From Strigamia acuminata (lineage: Eukaryota > Arthropoda > Chilopoda > Geophilomorpha > Linotaeniidae), in assembly GCA_949358305.1 (NCBI GenBank), contig OX442320.1, positions 9,130,259 through 9,194,258 on the forward strand: a DNA stretch of 64,000 bases, written 5' to 3'. Below are positions 47,301 through 58,580 of this stretch, in pieces; the first letter of the stretch is position 1; each line of letters opens with the position of its first letter. The notes under the pieces are model-generated. The model did no database searches. It was not told the DNA's origin and saw nothing but the letters and a program-made list of their open reading frames with translations. The position numbers and the translations under genes were made by a program.

Positions 47301-50300
47301 GGTTCAAGTTTGTTGCCCGACACGTTTCTGTTTTTTTTTTTTGTTGTATTTTTTTTTAAAAAAACTAATGAAATGTTGTTCCGGGACATTCGACATTCCT
47401 AAGGCCTATATTTCGTTGAACCCTTTTAGCAAGGTTCTTTTTAAAAAAAAATTTTAACGTAGAAAAATGTCTCCGCACCGGGCGGTGGCTAACACCGATG
47501 AAACGGAAACGGCGCAACGGAAACACGAACGATCGGCGCAGTTACTGTTATTCCCCTTTAAAAAAAAATCAAAATGGTGATCTAAATTTAATATTTTATA
47601 TCATTTTTGAAAATGAGGTTAAGTTCAATTCCGTGCGTCGATGTTTTATTACTCTAACCCGAACACACCTGTTTAATTAGCAATGAGCATCAGGTGGTTA
47701 CTCCTTTTTTCAAGGGTGTATTCATTTAACACGAGAGTGATAGAGATAGAGAAAGAGCAATGCCTCCTATGGGCATTAACACAGCGCGTATTGATCCGAG
47801 CGAATTAAATTCATTTTTTTTCTTCTCTCTTTTAATATTCGTAGAAAAATTGAAGAGCAGTTAAAAGAAGACGACGACGTTGGCGCCAAGTTGTCTTCAG
47901 CTGTATGTTGTTTCCGTTGCGGCTCCTCTTTCAGCTATTTTTTCCGCAAACCTCTCATTTGCTCGCAATGTCAACGAGTTGTGTGCAAACGTTGCGTTAA
48001 TGGCACCTCGGATGGCAAGGCATGGCTCTGTAACTACTGCGAAAAATTAAGGTAGGTTAAGCAATTTGCCAATTTTATTATCGATCTCCTCAAATCTGGA
48101 TTTTGGACGGTACATTGGCCTTTAATGCGTCTCCGTAAATGTCACGATGGCTCATTGCGCTGGAAATTGATGAAAGGAAAATATCTAGGTGACCCGATGA
48201 AAGCCAAACAATCGCCATTGTTGTTGCGGTATACCGACAGGACGGCGCAACGTGCAAGAATATAAATGGGAAGGTCTCCGACCTTGAGCATATATTTATT
48301 CGCAAACAATCACGAATTCCTCGCATTAAGGCGACATGAATAAAAATGAATAAAAATGGGAAATGAAATGGAATTTATTTCGCTACGGGATTAATAAGCA
48401 TCGAGGGAAAGGGGCACCCTGCAGAAACGTTATTTTTATTATTAGGCCTATTTCTGTTTCTGTTTTGAATTGTACGCGTGCATATATGACTTATATGAGA
48501 CCTTTTAAGCGCGTAGGGCCACTTAATAACAATCCGGGCGTGATTTATTTACTATTTGTATATATATATATATATTTCTAGAATTCTCCAAGCACAAACG
48601 AATTTCTTCGAAGCCGCTACGATACCAACCTCCCCTCAAAACTTGGAATGTAAGCGCAAGATTTATTACATAGATAAACATCATTTAAGAGGCAGTCAAC
48701 TGAATCGATTCCAAGTGGAGATTCTCTTAATAATGTTACAACATATCCATAATTCATTCCCGTTTAAATAAGCGAGCCCTTTCCATAAGTATCGACGAGG
48801 CGGGCGAAAGTGGGACCCGAAGGGAATCAATTTAATATTTGAAAGCAAAAAAAGATGGAGAGAGAAATGTAATGATGTTCGAGGCCGTGTCAGTAATGCG
48901 TGAACAATCCCACCCACACGTTGCGCTTGTGTTGAGTTGTACAATCGATTTTGTATTTTTGCAGCCGATACCGAATTGGAAAGTGACTCGGGCTATGATC
49001 CCACAACACACTCGCTTTGCTCGCGGGAAAGTTCCTTAAGACACCGTAGACCCCTGCTGGGGCTTTTTTCGCAATCCGAAGGTGGTCCCTCGAACGAGCG
49101 ACCAAATGGTTCAGGTAAGAGGATTTATTTAGTCGGTATGGCGCTTGTTTAAATGGGTTTTTATTGGGTTAGATTTGCCGGACGAGAACGTGGATGAACG
49201 GAGCGAGCAAATTCGCAGCCACATCGAGACTTTGGTCGAGAGGATTATCGATGATAATTTAGAAAATGCGAAGTTGCAGAGAATTTATGATCATTCCGAA
49301 TGTAATTTATTTTATTTTATTTTTTTTTTGTTTTTTATTTTAAATTTAAGTTGTGTGTTGGTGGCGGGTTTAATTCCAGGCTTGCTTATTCGTCAGCAAA
49401 GGGTTACACTGATTGTATGCAGTTTTCAGTTGGCTTTGGAGCAACCTCCTTTTTCCTCTCCCTTTGGTGGTGGGTTGTGTAAGTTGGATTTTGTTGTTGT
49501 TGTATGTTGTTTTTTTTGCTGAGTTTTGTACCAGGGTGGATCCAGGGGGCAAAGAGGTTCATGGCCACACGTTTGAGTATGGATATATTTAATTTTTATG
49601 GCCAAAAATACAGTTTTAGGCTTAAAAATTTATATTTAAGCTTACAAAATTTGTATTTAGGCCCCAAAAATCACATTTAAGTCCAAAAATCACATTTAAG
49701 CCCAAAAATCACATTTAAGCCCAAAAAATTCATTTTTATGCCAAAAATTCATTTTTATGCCAAAAATTCATTTTTATGCCAAAAATTCATTTTTATGCCA
49801 AAAATTCATTTTTATGCCAAAAATTCATTTTTATGCCAAAAATTCATTTTTATGCCAAAAATTCATTTTTATGCCAAAAATTCATTTTTATGCCAAAAAT
49901 TCATTTTTATGCCAAAAATTCATTTTTATGCCAAAAATTCATTTTTATGCCAAAAATTCATTTTTATGCCAAAAATTCATATTTAAGCCCAAAATATTAA
50001 TAATGAGACCAAACAAATTCATTTTTAGGCCAAAAAGAATCATTTTTGACTAAAAACATCCAATTTTTGACTAAAAACATCCAATTTTTGCCCAAAACAT
50101 CCAATTTTTGCCCAAAAACATCCAATTTTTGACTATAAACATCCAATTTTTGACTAAAAACATTCCATGTGCGTTTTCTGGATCTGCCCGTGTTTTAACT
50201 TGATATTAACGTTTGGTTTGACGGATACTAATTTTACAGATGATAGAATGCTGAGTACTTATCAGGGCAGGTTGAGTGAAGCTTTAACACAACTTGGCTT

Positions 50301-53300
50301 TTCTTTACACATGGCAATAACCAGTAATAACTAAAAAAAAAAAATTATTTTTGCAAAAAAAAAAAAATTAATGTAATATATGCAGACCAGCCGTTGAGTG
50401 AAGGGTCAACACCCACTTGTGCACACACGAAACTCAAGGAAATTGTGGATGAGGTTTTGGACGAAGTCACTCAACTGCCTTGTATGGAGGTAAATGAGAA
50501 ATTAAAAATAAAATTTATTGTTTCCAAATTTTTCATTTTTTCTGCTTATTTTGCAGGATTGTTCGAGCAATAGCGATATTTTTTATCCGATGGAGAACGA
50601 GTGGAGCGACTCGCTTTATTCGCAGTCGTACGAAGACATTTTGGCGACCGCTGTGCTCAATAAGGTTTTTGATTAATTTATTCGAGGAATTTAGGTTAAT
50701 AATAAGTTGGGGATTGTTTGTTGATTCACAGGTGATTGAGCAACATCAAAGGAAAAATTTCTCACACATATCAAAACGGATCGAAGTGGAAAGCGAATTG
50801 GTGACACCCGTAACGCCGGAAACTCCTTCTTCCCCGCTCACATCAATGTCTCCCACAAGCCCGTCGAAGGATGATAAGCAGATACAGACGCAAAGTGAGA
50901 AATTTGGGTAAAAGGATTTATGATTTGAGATTTAATGATTTTTTTTTTGGTTTTAGTATTTGTAAGCAAAGGGGTGCAATCGGATGTCAATGAAGATGGA
51001 TCGGAGAGTGATGCGGGAACCGAAAGTGCCGGCGACGATTTCAGTTGGGCGGATAAACACACGCTCCGACCTGTGTCCTATACGGTAGAAGAATTAGATG
51101 TTTTGTTTTTATATCGATTTTTGCGATAATTTTTTGTTTTTTGATGGATTTTTGCGATATTTTTTTATTTTTGATGGATTTTTGCGATATTTTTTGTTTT
51201 TTGATGGATTTTTGCGATATTTTTCTGATTTTTGATGGATTTTTTGCGATATTTTTTGTTTTTTTGGTGGATTTTTGCGATATTTTCCAGTTTTTTGATG
51301 AGTTTTTGCGATATTTTCTTGTTTTTGATGAATTTTGCGAAATTTTCCAGTTTTTTGATGAATTTTTGCGATATTTTCTTGTTCTTGATGAATTTAGCGA
51401 ATTTCTCCAGTTTTTTGATGAATTTTTGCGATATTTTCTTGTTTTTGATGAACTTTGCGATATTTTTCTGTTTTTTGATGAATTTTTGCGATATTATACT
51501 GTTTTAGATCGATTTTTGCGACTTTTCAACGCTTTCTGATCGTTTTCTGCTGTTTCTTTAGATAGAGGAACAGATCGAGGAGATTACGACCACAATCGAA
51601 GACTCCGAATCTGAAACTGAAACGACCACGACTCCCGAGAAACCATTTCCGAACCAAAACATCTCGCAACCAATCATCACCAAGACGACAGCGCGAGTTT
51701 CCGGTCTTCCGGCCTTGGACTTGATGTACACGGAGTTAAACTTCGATTCCGGCAAGAAAGTCCCCTTCCCAGAACTCGGCGTCGACGTCGTCGACGCCAC
51801 CGACGAAGAAGCAGAAAACCAAGAAAACGACGCATCCATACTCGTCAGTGATGTCGAGTCGTGGGAAGACAACTGGCGGTTCCGGAAGAAGGCTTCGGCC
51901 TCCCCCTACGGAAACATCCGGGGCAGAATCGTCGTGTGCGACGAACCGGTCCCCATGCTCATTCCTAATCCGGAAGACCGGTTGGTGCGCACCCGAATTG
52001 GCAGCAAGTGAGCGAAAACAACGACAATTTGTCGCAATTTGTTCCTCAATTTTCCTCTTTTTCTTTCGAAGGGACGTCGACGAGTTGTCGGATTTGTCGG
52101 AGAAGAATTCGGACGATTCGTTGGACGCGTCGTCGACCAGCGACACCGACTCGGAGCTGTGCTTCCAGGAATCTCCGGAATTGGGGAAGAAAAGGAGAAG
52201 TTTTGAGGACGAAACGCTCTTGAACGATCTGAATAAAGAGACGACGGTGGCGCGACTAACACCGAGTCCGAAACCGACACCGATGCCGCGAAGAAACAGA
52301 AATAATCTTAGCACGTCGGACGTGCCGTTCGTGCTGCATTCGCCGCCCAAATCGAGTCGTTCTTCCGCCGAACCGCCGCCCAGTATTCCGGAATTTGTTC
52401 ACCAACTTCAAGACGTGGAGATCGTCGAAGGGAACGCCGCCATTTTTACCTGTAAGGTCTCGGGCTTCCCGGAACCGCAAATCAAGTGGTATTTGGAGGG
52501 AAACGAACTCGTTCCCTATTCCTACGTGAACATAAGTAGGTTTTGGGTTTAAATTTAATTAATTTAAGTATTTTAAGCGATTTAAGCGATTTTATAGCGA
52601 ACCACGGATCCGGGTCGTGGACTTTGGAATTGTTATCAGTTTTAATGGCGTCCAGTGGATCAGAATTACTGGCCGTTGCCAGTAATCGACTCGGCCAATC
52701 CACGTCCAGTGCCTACCTCAATGTTGGTACGAGAAATTAAAAATTTTGAAAAAATTAAAATTTTTAAAAAATTAGAAATTTTTAAAAATTTAAATTTTTT
52801 TATGTAAATTTTTTTTTGTTAGTTGAGTCGAAGAAACCGGAAGTTCATTCGTTGACCAGAAGGGTGAATAACACTCAGGATGAGGTTCATGTAGAGGCTG
52901 AGAAAATGCTCGTGTCCACTAATCAGGTAGAGAAAGTGGTGGATGTAAAATACTAACGGAAATGTTTTGTGTTTTGTTTGATTTGTGCTAATAAATTGTT
53001 CGGATTTGTTTGTTCCTCCTCTTCCCGCCCCCCTTTCTAACACTTAAACTGGTGACAAAAAGTTGTCGGAACTGTCGCGTCAGTTGGATAACGTGGACGA
53101 CACTATCACGCGGCTGGAAGTTCAGTTCCAGCAGAGAACTTGGGAGGAAAGACAAGCGGAGTTGCGGAGAGATGCGATACACGTTACAACTGTCGAGGTA
53201 GTTCCCATTTTGGATCTACTATAAGCACGAAATGTTTGCTTTTTGTTCTGGTTGAAAAAAATTGAATATTGATTGAAATTTAATTTAAAAAAATTTTTTT

Positions 53301-55767
53301 TTTAGGAGGGGGCGTCGAGTTCTATTCGTCAAGTGACGGGCCAAGCACTGGACGTGTTGTCGGCAGCGCAAGACGTAATTGAGAGGAATATGGAGTCGTT
53401 TCCGGGCTCGATAGCCGAAAGAGAGCACAGGAAGTGGTTGAATCCGACGGGGGTTATTCCAAATAACCCGTACAGTGCGGAGAATTTAGTGAAAAGGGCC
53501 GAGTCGAGTAAAAAAGGGTTGTCTCGTGGACGTGCGAGTGGTCAAGTGCCGGCGATACGAGTTGACGATGAGTTTGATGGGAAGTCGGTGGATTTGTCGA
53601 GGTAAAAATTGGAGAAATTTTAAAAAAATTTAAATTTGGTTTTGGGGTTTTTTTTAATTTTTAATTTTTAATTGAATAGCGAATTGATTGACGTGAGGTT
53701 TTTTGATAGGACTGACAACACTAACACGGAAAATGAAACTAGAGAGTAAAAGCTTTTGTCACTGATGGTGTTGGTTCTTGTTTTGGAATTCTGTGGGGAT
53801 AATTTGCGACTAGTTTTTCATTTTTTTTAGCTTTTGTCGTGCGTTTTGTGATAGAATTTGATTGTATTTTATTTTGTTGTTGTAGGTACAGACGTGATTA
53901 TTTTATTAATAAGAATCCGAGTGAAGTGCACGCGAATTGTGTGAGTGTTGTTGACACCGGGACCCGAAACTCGCTGAATGTGGTCGAAGAGACGGTAAAA
54001 AATGGTTTTAAATGGAAATATTGCGAGTTAATCGCGTTGTTTTGTCGTTAGATGTACGTTAGAGCGGGTAAGATGAGCTGCTTGGACGATAAAATGGCGG
54101 ATTTGGAGTCGCAAGTGGAGAAAATCGAAGACACGACGTCGTCCAGACACGTGTGCGATCTGGAGGATAAAGTGGTTTATGCGTCCGCACAAATTCGACA
54201 CAATGAAAACCAGGTGAGGAACGGAACAAAATGTAATTTTTTTAAATTTGATTTGGTTTAATCGATTGCAGCTTTCGATTGTGGAAACTCAAGTGGATAA
54301 ACTGCAAAAGACGTTGGAGTTGAATAAGTTGAAACGCGTACAGAGATCGAATTCTGACAGAAGTGCGTGGCAATCTCACTTGGGGACTCGTAGCGAGGTG
54401 GAGTCGAACAGGTGGACTTCGCTGCAGAGTCCGGGGTTGCGAACCGGGTCGTTGGAGAGACTCAATGTCGTGGGCCAAAAGACGTTGAAGTCGGCGCACA
54501 CTCCTTTTTTGTCCAAAAAACTGTCGACGAGTGTGTCTTGTTTATACCGTCCTCCGAGCACGGAAAACGTGCTCGTGTCCACTCGGAATGTACGCGAAGA
54601 GGTGCCAAATTTACCCAGCGTTAAGCAGATGGTCTCGAGGTACCAGGAAGGACTCAACTCGCAGACGTCGACTCTTGAACGGAAGAAGAATGTCATTTCA
54701 GTCGTCGATATTTTCCCTCAAGTAATTGGACGATATTTACTGTTATTTTCGCGATTTTTCTTCGTTGTTTTGGCCGATTTTCTGCCGATTTTTTTAAAAT
54801 TTAATTTTTTTAATTTTATTTTTTGTTGTTGTTGTTTGTTTCCGATTTTCTTTTGATTTTTTTCCGATTTTTTCCGATTTTTTTCCCGATTTTATTACTT
54901 TTTTCTGATTTTTTCTGTCTTTTGTTTATTCATTTTTTAGAATTTAAATGATCAGAATCCTGTGATGGAAGCGCGGAATATTGTCATATTGGATAAAGGT
55001 TCATTGACAAGAGGGTTCACCAAAAGAGAGGTAACGAATTTAGAAGAGAAGCAGGAAACGGGAAGTCAGTCGACAGTAGTGCAGCAGTTGTCGCAAAAAT
55101 TTAACTTAAACGAAAGGGATCAATCTCCTACGAGTGTTAAAAGGGTCAGATCATAATAAGAAATTATAATTTCTCTGTTTTCTTGTTTTTTTTGGGTTTT
55201 TATGTGAAAAACTGCTTTAGAAATCCACGTTTATCAATTTTTTATTTGTTTATTTAATTTATATTATTGTTATTTTTATTATTTAACCTCAACGCATTTA
55301 CTAACTCGTTTCGTTTCTGTTTAAACTTTATACATCGTTTTACTAACAAACTAATAAACATTTTAAACATTTTGTTTGAATTGTCATTTCAATGTTATCC
55401 GAATGTTATTTCGAATTTCTAAACTTCTTTTGGTGATTTTTAGGTGCACAGTTTGACCGCCCGTTCCCTGTCGAAAGAGTTCCGCGAAGCAGCGCTTAAA
55501 ACGCAGACAAAACCCTTCCGTTACCCGATAGTAACCACCGCCGATTCGGACGAATCCCTCTCGCCGGACGGCTGGTTCCCGAATCGACCTCCGATCAATT
55601 TCCCCCACATGAACGGAAACACGAACGGCGAATGGGGCCAAACGTCGCCGGACACGGACGGACACGGCTACACGTCCGACGAAAGCGGCGCGAGCACCGT
55701 CTCTTTACCCAGATATCGTTTACCCGTTGACAACAACACGTTTTATAACAATTCGATTAATTTTTAA
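44338..55767 (+). CDS. Slac2/MyRIP/melanophilin-like Rab effector with internal Ig-like domain
   Basis: Predicted cytosolic Rab27-class effector linking vesicles to motors or actin. The split Rab-binding domain is in exon 44338-44453 (DEWKKIYAVIRRDGDLRQKE) and exon 47845-48051, where a FYVE-like zinc finger shows four CxxC pairs (CFRCG, CSQC, CKRC, CNYC), then NFFEA from 48582. Later exons: 48965-49114, 49173-49301, 50240-50323, 50386-50489, 50557-50664, 50732-50894, 50957-51084, 51562-52007, 52072-52535, 52598-52726, 52823-52926, 53063-53197, 53306-53601, 53680-53745, 53886-53994, 54052-54213, 54272-54721, 54941-55144, 55444-55767. An I-set Ig-like module spans 52390-52730. A coiled segment (LEDKVVYASAQIRHNENQ) resembles the melanophilin/MyRIP C-terminal helix. 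No C2 domains are present, which argues against synaptotagmin-like proteins. The overall exophilin assignment is strong; exact orthology is inferred. Polyadenylation signal at 55983-55988. Confidence 0.82.
44920..44991 (+). other. Possible orphan first exon
   Basis: ATG followed by MAASAIIDQTSELRRLFDQR and then a GTGAGA donor in phase 0. It looks like a coding first exon, but its phase does not fit the acceptor at 47845 (which needs phase 2). It may belong to an unseen gene or be chance. Confidence 0.25.
46216..46304 (+). other. Alternative first exon with a hydrophobic N-terminus (Rab effector)
   Basis: ATG-initiated exon reading MSVGVGLALVYPFFAFVRSV then VFYLLGKFER, ending in a GTAAGA donor in phase 2, exactly the phase needed to join 47845 (KIEEQLKED). 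The product would replace the first Rab-binding helix with a hydrophobic segment of roughly 25 residues. Confidence 0.6.
49736..49985. repeat. 19-bp tandem array in Rab effector intron
   Basis: About 13 copies of AAAAATTCATTTTTATGCC. Flanking degenerate units lie at 49600-49735, and a TGACTAAAAACATCCAATTT array follows at 50045-50165. Because 19 is not a multiple of 3, all three frames encode the same peptide. Confidence 0.95.
51130..51540. repeat. 30-bp-class array in Rab effector intron
   Basis: Imperfect repeats of GATTTTTGCGATATTTT plus TTGTTTTTTGATG fill the intron 51085-51561. Confidence 0.92.
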
Positions 55768-56950
55768 TTTACGAAGGACTTGTCGCCTTCATTCCTTCTA
55801 TGCAGCGTTATAATTTTGTGACGGGGGAATTACTAAAAATAAATACAGTAGAACGTCGATTATCGGAACGAATATAGTTTGGATAATCGATATTGTACTG
55901 TAGTGTTGTTTTATATTGTACACTATTGTTTTTCCTGTCACGATTTCATCTCTTGAGTGGATTTTTTGATAACGAGGGTCCAAATAAAAGAAAGATTATT
56001 GAATAAACAAGTATAGAATCGATGTCATGATCTGTTTGGATTTTATTTTTATAATTTTTATTGCGTTAAATCAAAAAGTTGTACGTGTAATGGTGTGAAA
56101 ATATTCTTGAGTATTTTTTAGGATAAACTAAGCAGGTATTTTTATTATAGAAATATTTCTAGAAAGTGTAGTTTTTGGTAGTGTTTTGTAATCGGCAAAT
56201 TAAATTTGCATCGAATTTCAAGATGGCGAAGATTTATTTAAGGAAGTATTAAATAAATAAGAAAAAATCCCATAAACATTCTTTATATATATATTATTAT
56301 TAAATAGAGTTCTCTGCAAGTTTTCTACTATGGTATTATATAATTATATTGTAATTTAGAATATTTTTGTAGGAATTGCAAATCTTTAACTCTCTCTATA
56401 GGTGAGCTAGCCTTGTTTGTGGTTGTGACGATGTGACTTGTGAGTGAGAGGTAAAACTGGAAAAGGAATAAGTGAATTTGGTCATCACACTGGATGGAAT
56501 TTAGTTTTTTTTATCGTATGGACTGATATACTTGGAAAGTTGGATGTTTTTGTTGATGTTTAGATTTGACGAAGGTCAAAAAAAGTGTTGATGTTGGTGT
56601 TGATCATTCCAAAACAAGGTGCGGATGTGCCTCAAAAAAATTCTCCCTTTTCGTACTTTTTGCCCTTCTTTTTCAGAAATTTTTGTATAAATATTTAAAC
56701 TTGTGAATAAATAAGTACCTGTTTCGATTATTAAAACGGTTCGGTTGTTTATTTTTATTTTATTTGCATTTTTAGTTGACTTTTTTAAATTTTGGGTTAA
56801 ATAACTTTTGATTTTTGACAATAGATGGCGCGGACTCGATATTTTTAGTCGATAACAAACATCGATATTTCACTCATTCGCATGGTTTTGCGGTGTTGAA
56901 ATTTAGCACGAATCCCGGCTTTTTTCCCTTTCGTTTTCTTTTTCAGGTCG
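55768..56950. other. Intergenic, AT-rich
   Basis: Includes the Rab effector 3' untranslated region up to about 56000 and then AT-rich DNA without supported genes. The end near 56880-56950 is the likely promoter of the downstream small gene. Confidence 0.5.
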
Positions 56951-57280
56951 ATGCCAGTAAGCCGATTAGTGAAAATTAATATTGCATGGTGAGTCTGTAA
57001 GCTGAAGTGTGTCGTAGAAAATTCTAAATGGATTAAATTTTAATTTAGAATTCGTGTTTGTTCCTATCCAAACCACGTGCACTCGATTAATAAGCCTAAT
57101 GCGTTTCGTTTCAGGTCGGTCACCGTCGTTTCGGGTATTTATGCATTCTGGTTGGCGAAAAAATCAATAGACAAACATCGTTATGAGGCGATGAAAGTGA
57201 GAGATCGAATTAGAAACTCAAACGTCGGCGAATACGAACAAAGCACGAGGAAATTCCTACGCGAATTGAAAACGGAATAG
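56951..57280 (+). CDS. Small conserved-looking single-pass membrane protein (67 residues)
   Basis: Exons 56951-56988 and 57115-57280 join in phase 2 and encode MPVSRLVKINIAWSVTVV, then a hydrophobic stretch to IYAFWLA, then a charged helix (KKSIDKHRYEAMKVRDRIR) and FLRELKTE. One N-terminal membrane helix followed by a basic helix is typical of tiny inner-mitochondrial-membrane or ER proteins. It may belong to a DUF4748-like group, but I cannot confirm that. The short first exon with a perfect GTGAGT donor, correct phase and good acceptor argues for a real gene. The stop is 91 bases before the TIMM10 start. Confidence 0.7.
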
Positions 57281-57371
57281 TGAAAATCAAACGTAAAAAA
57301 ACCAAATTTTCACATAAAAATCATTACAAATAAGAAATAACACGATGTTTTAATTTCCTTAGAGTTCCAGC

Positions 57372-57674
57372 ATGGCCGCCAACGTTCAACTCGACCCGGC
57401 AAAGATGCAATTGGTCCAGGAACTCGAAATCGAAATGATGTCGGACATGTACAACCGAATGACCGCCGCGTGTCACCGCAAGTGTATTCCACCGAAATAC
57501 CGAGAAGCCGAGCTGTCCAAAGGCGAATCGGTTTGTCTCGATCGATGCGTGGCTAAATATCTGGACATCCACGAGCGAATTGGCAAGAAATTGACGCAGA
57601 TGTCGATGCAAGACGAGGAATTTATTAAGAAATTACAAGAACAGCAGCAACAAGCAGCAGTTACCAATAAATGA
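57372..57674 (+). CDS. TIMM10: Mitochondrial import chaperone TIMM10
   Basis: Intermembrane-space small TIM protein that forms a hexamer with Tim9 and escorts hydrophobic carrier precursors to the TIM22 complex. One exon, 100 residues. The twin CX3C motifs CHRKC and CLDRC are both present, with the family core [18 protein letters not shown] and [13 protein letters not shown] and then [12 protein letters not shown]. The C-terminus is Gln-rich. A strong acceptor (TTCCTTAG) sits about 12 bases before the ATG, so an upstream untranslated exon, possibly shared with the preceding small gene, is likely. It converges on BCDIN3D with 74 bases between stop codons. Confidence 0.96.
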   Translation: MAANVQLDPAKMQLVQELEIEMMSDMYNRMTAACHRKCIPPKYREAELSKGESVCLDRCVAKYLDIHERIGKKLTQMSMQDEEFIKKLQEQQQQAAVTNK

Positions 57675-57748
57675 TCGCTTTATTAGTTAGTTTCACTTGT
57701 TTTTTTCTATTATTTTTATTATTTTTATTAATAATATCGATAGGTTTG

Positions 57749-58546
57749 TTATGCGCTTGATTTAAATAAAAGAATTCTTCTATTCCATTTGGTTTTTTCG
57801 AATTCTTTGATGAGTTTGAGGTCGCATTTTTCTGTTAAGTGAGTTAGGATTTTCTGTTCGATGTTTTCCCGCATTTGCAGACACTGGATTTTGGATTGGA
57901 ATTGTTTGTGTTTGTGCGGAGTGGAGCGTTTTAGACGTCTGGATGCGGCGCGATAACATTTCCACGGCTGCGGTTCGATTAGGAGGAAATTTGACCATTT
58001 CGAGAGTTGGTTGAGGAATTGGCGCAGTCCGTCGTCGCCGTTGTTTATGTGGATCCACATTGTGATGGAAAAGGCGAAGGTTATGTGGAATTTTGTGCTT
58101 TTATGAATTTTTAGGAAATTTGTTAAGTAATTGTCGCGGTTTTGGGAGTCCATGATGTTCAGTTGGTTAAATGTGATGTTTTGAGGGAATTTGTTGGACT
58201 CGTGACACCGTTCGATCAATATCGGATCCAAATCCACACCTAAAAATTGAATGTTTCTTTCGGTTTCGCCGGATTTAAAGTGTCGGTACAGTTCTGTGGT
58301 TAATTCCTGCATAAAAATAGATTTTAAATTTATTTTTTTAAATGAAATTTTCATGTTACTCACTCCTGAATTGCAACCGACGTCTAAACACATGACGGTA
58401 TTTTTTATTGGTATATCTAAATCCTCTATGAGTGTCTTGGGAATGTTTCTGGTTCTGTTTTCCGCCGGATTGAATGAATAATAATTAATAAAATTGCCGT
58501 GAGTAGATGCTCCAGGGTCAATATCTTCGTCTCTGGGCGCGGCCAT
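57749..58546 (-). CDS. BCDIN3D: RNA 5'-monophosphate methyltransferase BCDIN3D
   Basis: SAM-dependent enzyme that methylates 5'-monophosphate ends of RNA, notably tRNA-His and some pre-miRNAs. Minus-strand exons 58364-58546 and 57749-58306 give 246 residues from MAAPRDEDIDPG. Motif I is LDVGCNSG, split by a 57-nt intron after CNSG. Further landmarks are GVDLDP, ITMWIHINNGDDGL and LIEPQPWKCYRAASRRLKR, all characteristic of the Bin3 family. The size fits BCDIN3D rather than the larger MePCE/Bin3. The intron has no in-frame stop, so its retention would insert 19 residues just after the SAM motif. It is divergently paired with RAB3GAP1. Confidence 0.93.
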   Translation of the reverse strand: MAAPRDEDIDPGASTHGNFINYYSFNPAENRTRNIPKTLIEDLDIPIKNTVMCLDVGCNSGVSNMKISFKKINLKSIFMQELTTELYRHFKSGETERNIQFLGVDLDPILIERCHESNKFPQNITFNQLNIMDSQNRDNYLTNFLKIHKSTKFHITFAFSITMWIHINNGDDGLRQFLNQLSKWSNFLLIEPQPWKCYRAASRRLKRSTPHKHKQFQSKIQCLQMRENIEQKILTHLTEKCDLKLIKEFEKTKWNRRILLFKSSA

Positions 58547-58580
58547 CTTTGAAAACACGATTGCATTGTGGGATAGTAAA
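58547..58580. promoter_or_regulatory. 34-bp divergent promoter between BCDIN3D and RAB3GAP1
   Basis: Only 34 bases separate the two opposed start codons, so the core promoters must overlap or lie within the transcribed leaders. The segment contains GCATTGTGGGA; its complement TCCCACAATGC resembles the core of Staf/ZNF143-type sites found in bidirectional promoters. Factor assignment is speculative. Confidence 0.55.

Larger units (their letters stand above)
44454..47844. other. Large first intron of the Rab effector gene
   Basis: Holds the alternative first exon at 46216-46304, a tandem CGTTC run at about 45198-45224 in a locally GC-richer stretch (45050-45700) that could be an internal promoter, and a possible orphan exon at 44920-44991. 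The rest is AT-rich without recognised genes. Confidence 0.5.

Noticed and set aside
49738-50053. Repeat protein with KIHFYAKNSFLCQ units
   Set aside because: A 19-bp tandem array gives the same peptide in all three frames; it lies inside an intron bounded by good Rab effector exons.
51736-52350. 204-codon minus-strand frame in the Rab effector
   Set aside because: Complement of Asp/Glu/Ser-rich coding exons; the plus-strand frames have matching splice sites and phases.
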